From positions 1 through 64,000 of the forward strand of contig VZSE01010802.1 in the NCBI GenBank assembly GCA_013398275.1: a stretch of 64,000 nt of DNA. The letters run 5' to 3'. Below, in pieces: positions 61,733 through 64,000 of the stretch; position 1 is the first letter of the stretch; each line of letters opens with the position of its first letter. Origin of the DNA: Promerops cafer. Lineage: Eukaryota; Chordata; Aves; Passeriformes; Nectariniidae. The notes beneath the pieces were generated by a model. The model searched no databases and was not told where the DNA came from. It saw nothing but the letters and a program-made list of their open reading frames with translations. A program made the translations under genes and the position numbers.

Positions 61733-64000
61733 AGCAGTATTGCTCTAATGTTTTTTCCATCTTGCAGAGCTTTGTAACCCCAGCTGGTACAAAGATTTGT
61801 AAGTCATGACAACTCTCTTGTTGAATAAATTGATTAAAAAAATCAAAATCTTTTCTAGCCAAGTGTGTTAACTTTGTGGTTCAGAAATTTGGTCATGGTT
61901 TCAGACTGTTCTAGAATGCAGAGTAACAGGCTAAAATCAGTTATTCTTTTGATTATTTGAGAGTATATGTAAGACTTAGAAGTTTGGTTCCAGTTCTAAT
62001 ATATTTACTCTAGAACTTGTCTAGTACAATGTGGAGATACCATACTGAAGAGAATGCTGAGCCATAAATGTAAATACTCATGATTGATGGGAAGAGACTG
62101 AAGCTGTGTCTTAAAGTCATATGGTAGAGCTGTTACCTTTCAGCTTAGTTCCTCCTTTCAGGAGTTTCGTGGTGCCCATGTACTGACCTCAGCTCTAGAA
62201 GAAGTTGGGTTTGTCTCAAATGAACAACAACTGCAGATGTTATGCCTTTCTCAAGACACACCACCAAAATTATGTTTTTTTTTTCTTAAATAACAATTGT
62301 TTTAAGAAGTGATGCAGCCGGTTATAACATGTGTAAAAGCTTATGTGAGAGACATAGTGTGTGATAAAGCATGAAGAACTCTTACCTGACAAGGTCTCAA
62401 GTTTTGTAAATGCTGCTGCATTTGGTGTGTAGTCCTCTAAGTAGTCAGGGTAAGGAGTCTATGTAGGGAACAGTAACAATAGCAAAAAAGGCTGGAACTT
62501 GAAATAAACAAATAACTGCTTTTGAATATGAAGTACCCAAAGGCTTATGTTTCATAATCTGAAAAATAAATATACATGGGAGGGTGATGCTGGTGGAAAT
62601 CCACCTACCCATAAAAAGTACTTCTGATATTTGTAGGTTTCCCCAGACTCCCAAAAAGTTGTTTTGGTGAAGTGAACATAGCTATGTGGAACAGCTTTTG
62701 TCAAGGGTTAGAGAACAAGCCCAGAAATATGACCTGTACAGGGAAGCTTCTGACAAGATATTTTCCAGAGGCTCTTGTACTAACCTGTTCTTCCTTGCTG
62801 GTGCAAAAATGTGGAATATGCAGGCCAGTCTTTCTTCCTCCACTGAAATCTAATTTGGAGGCTGGGAAAGAACAATATTTATTCTTAAATCTCAACTTAT
62901 CCACAATACAGCAGAGCCACTCACCATCCTTATATACTCTGACTGCTCCTAACTTGTACCAGTAGTGATGAGAAGCAGGGCACTGGTCACCTGGTGGTCT
63001 GTTTGGTGGAAGGGGAATAGGAATGTCCAGTGTAACCACTTTCTTCCTCCTGCCCCACTGGTCTGTGCTGAGGGCTGTGTTTGAGCTCATGTGGATCTCA
63101 GTGGTCGCATGACATGAGTTGAAATCATGGCTGTACCTGTCTGTTGTTGAAAAGAAGCCATCCCTCCTTTTGCTTCCTCTTACTTAGGGTGCAGCCTCCT
63201 TTCCCTTTCTCTGTTCAAAGTATTCAAGTGATTCTGACCTTCAAATTGGGTTTGGAGGGGGGGGTCTGTCTTCTGTCATTGTCATTTATTCTGGGGCCTT
63301 GGTGTTTATCACAGGTGCTCAAGAGTTGTGTTTTGTTTCTGGAAACCAGCATCTTTGTGTGTGTAAAATGTGCCTTTGACTAGAATGCTAGGTAACTTGT
63401 TTTGAACAGCAACAGGCCCAAATTCAGATGTTTCCTGCTTCAGAGAGCTTATTTGCAAATGACATTGCTCGCCTCATAACCTTCACTTAGTATCCTTTAG
63501 TCTAAAAATAATTACTGCTTGTGTGAGATTTCAAGGACTAATACTTTGCTGGCTTTCAGCAGGAGACTGACAGGCTTTTTAAAAGATTGATTCATGTAAT
63601 AGTTTATAAAAAAAACTTTGGCTGGACAATGGAACACTCAGAATCTGACCCTTAGTAAACTGTTTATATATTACATAATTCAATACACGTATTATTGTTC
63701 TTAAAGAGCATAAATATTCATGTAGTTTCATCTCTATCCCTTTAGGGCATTTTTTTCCTGGGTCAAGAATTGGTCAAGAGGGCATGTAAGGTACCATAAA
63801 TTGAGATATACTCAGGTGTTATCTTTAGGTCCTTGAACAGAAGTAGTGAAACAAATCTTTGTGCTGTTTTTTCTTTCTCCCTTCCGAGTCTTTTCAGGAC
63901 CAAGCCATTCCTGTCTGCATGTTGCTGATCAAACAATTTTGTTTTGTTTGATCTCAGTGTCTAAATGGCTTCAGAAATTAGACTTGAAAGGCTGGTGTTT
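61733..64000. other. Noncoding stretch to the right edge, nothing recognised
   Basis: AT-rich with only short frames. No splice-bounded segment resembles a known protein. Confidence 0.4.

Overview
The window is vertebrate nuclear DNA, most likely from a bird. The evidence is several CR1 LINE tails, two of them ending in the 8-bp direct repeats typical of avian CR1, a fragment resembling an avian endogenous-retrovirus LTR, short-intron genes, and assembly gaps that fall in GC-rich CpG islands. Two protein-coding genes can be read exon by exon, both on the minus strand: an alpha-tubulin of the TUBA8 type (coding exons between 4593 and 11159) and the peroxisome biogenesis gene PEX26 (coding exons between 16357 and about 19.4 kb). 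No prokaryotic systems, CRISPR arrays or operons are present. The product names come from reading the translated exons against remembered protein families; no search was run.

Layout. 1-270 is a CpG-rich promoter with a perfect interferon-stimulated response element. In mammals the order is PEX26-TUBA8-USP18, all on one strand, so this is probably the 5' end of USP18, reading off the left edge. 1997-2740 is a minisatellite with a 40-bp unit. It grades from diverged to nearly identical copies, stops at a single N, and is followed by a second, GC-rich array of about 39 bp. A CR1 reverse-transcriptase fragment lies at 3978-4199. TUBA8 occupies 4.6-11.2 kb, an LTR fragment lies at 12.9-13.2 kb, and PEX26 with its probable 3' UTR spans 14.0-19.4 kb. 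Two CpG islands at 18.8-20.2 kb are separated by a CR1 insertion.

From 20.2 kb to the right edge (about 44 kb) I recognise no coding exon on either strand. In mammals MICAL3 lies next to PEX26 in divergent orientation, so this is probably the promoter and long 5' introns of MICAL3 on the plus strand. That is an inference from gene order only. The stretch contains one more CpG island with an assembly gap (41.3-42.4 kb), old CR1 fragments, simple repeats and several candidate regulatory elements.

The most interesting observation is at the C-terminus of the tubulin. A TAA codon comes immediately before TTT TAA, so the gene appears to have lost the codons for the last two residues of the usual ...GEEF end and to encode a delta-2-like tail directly. 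The same gene lacks Lys40 and has a GC-AG intron. I found no clearly new biological system.
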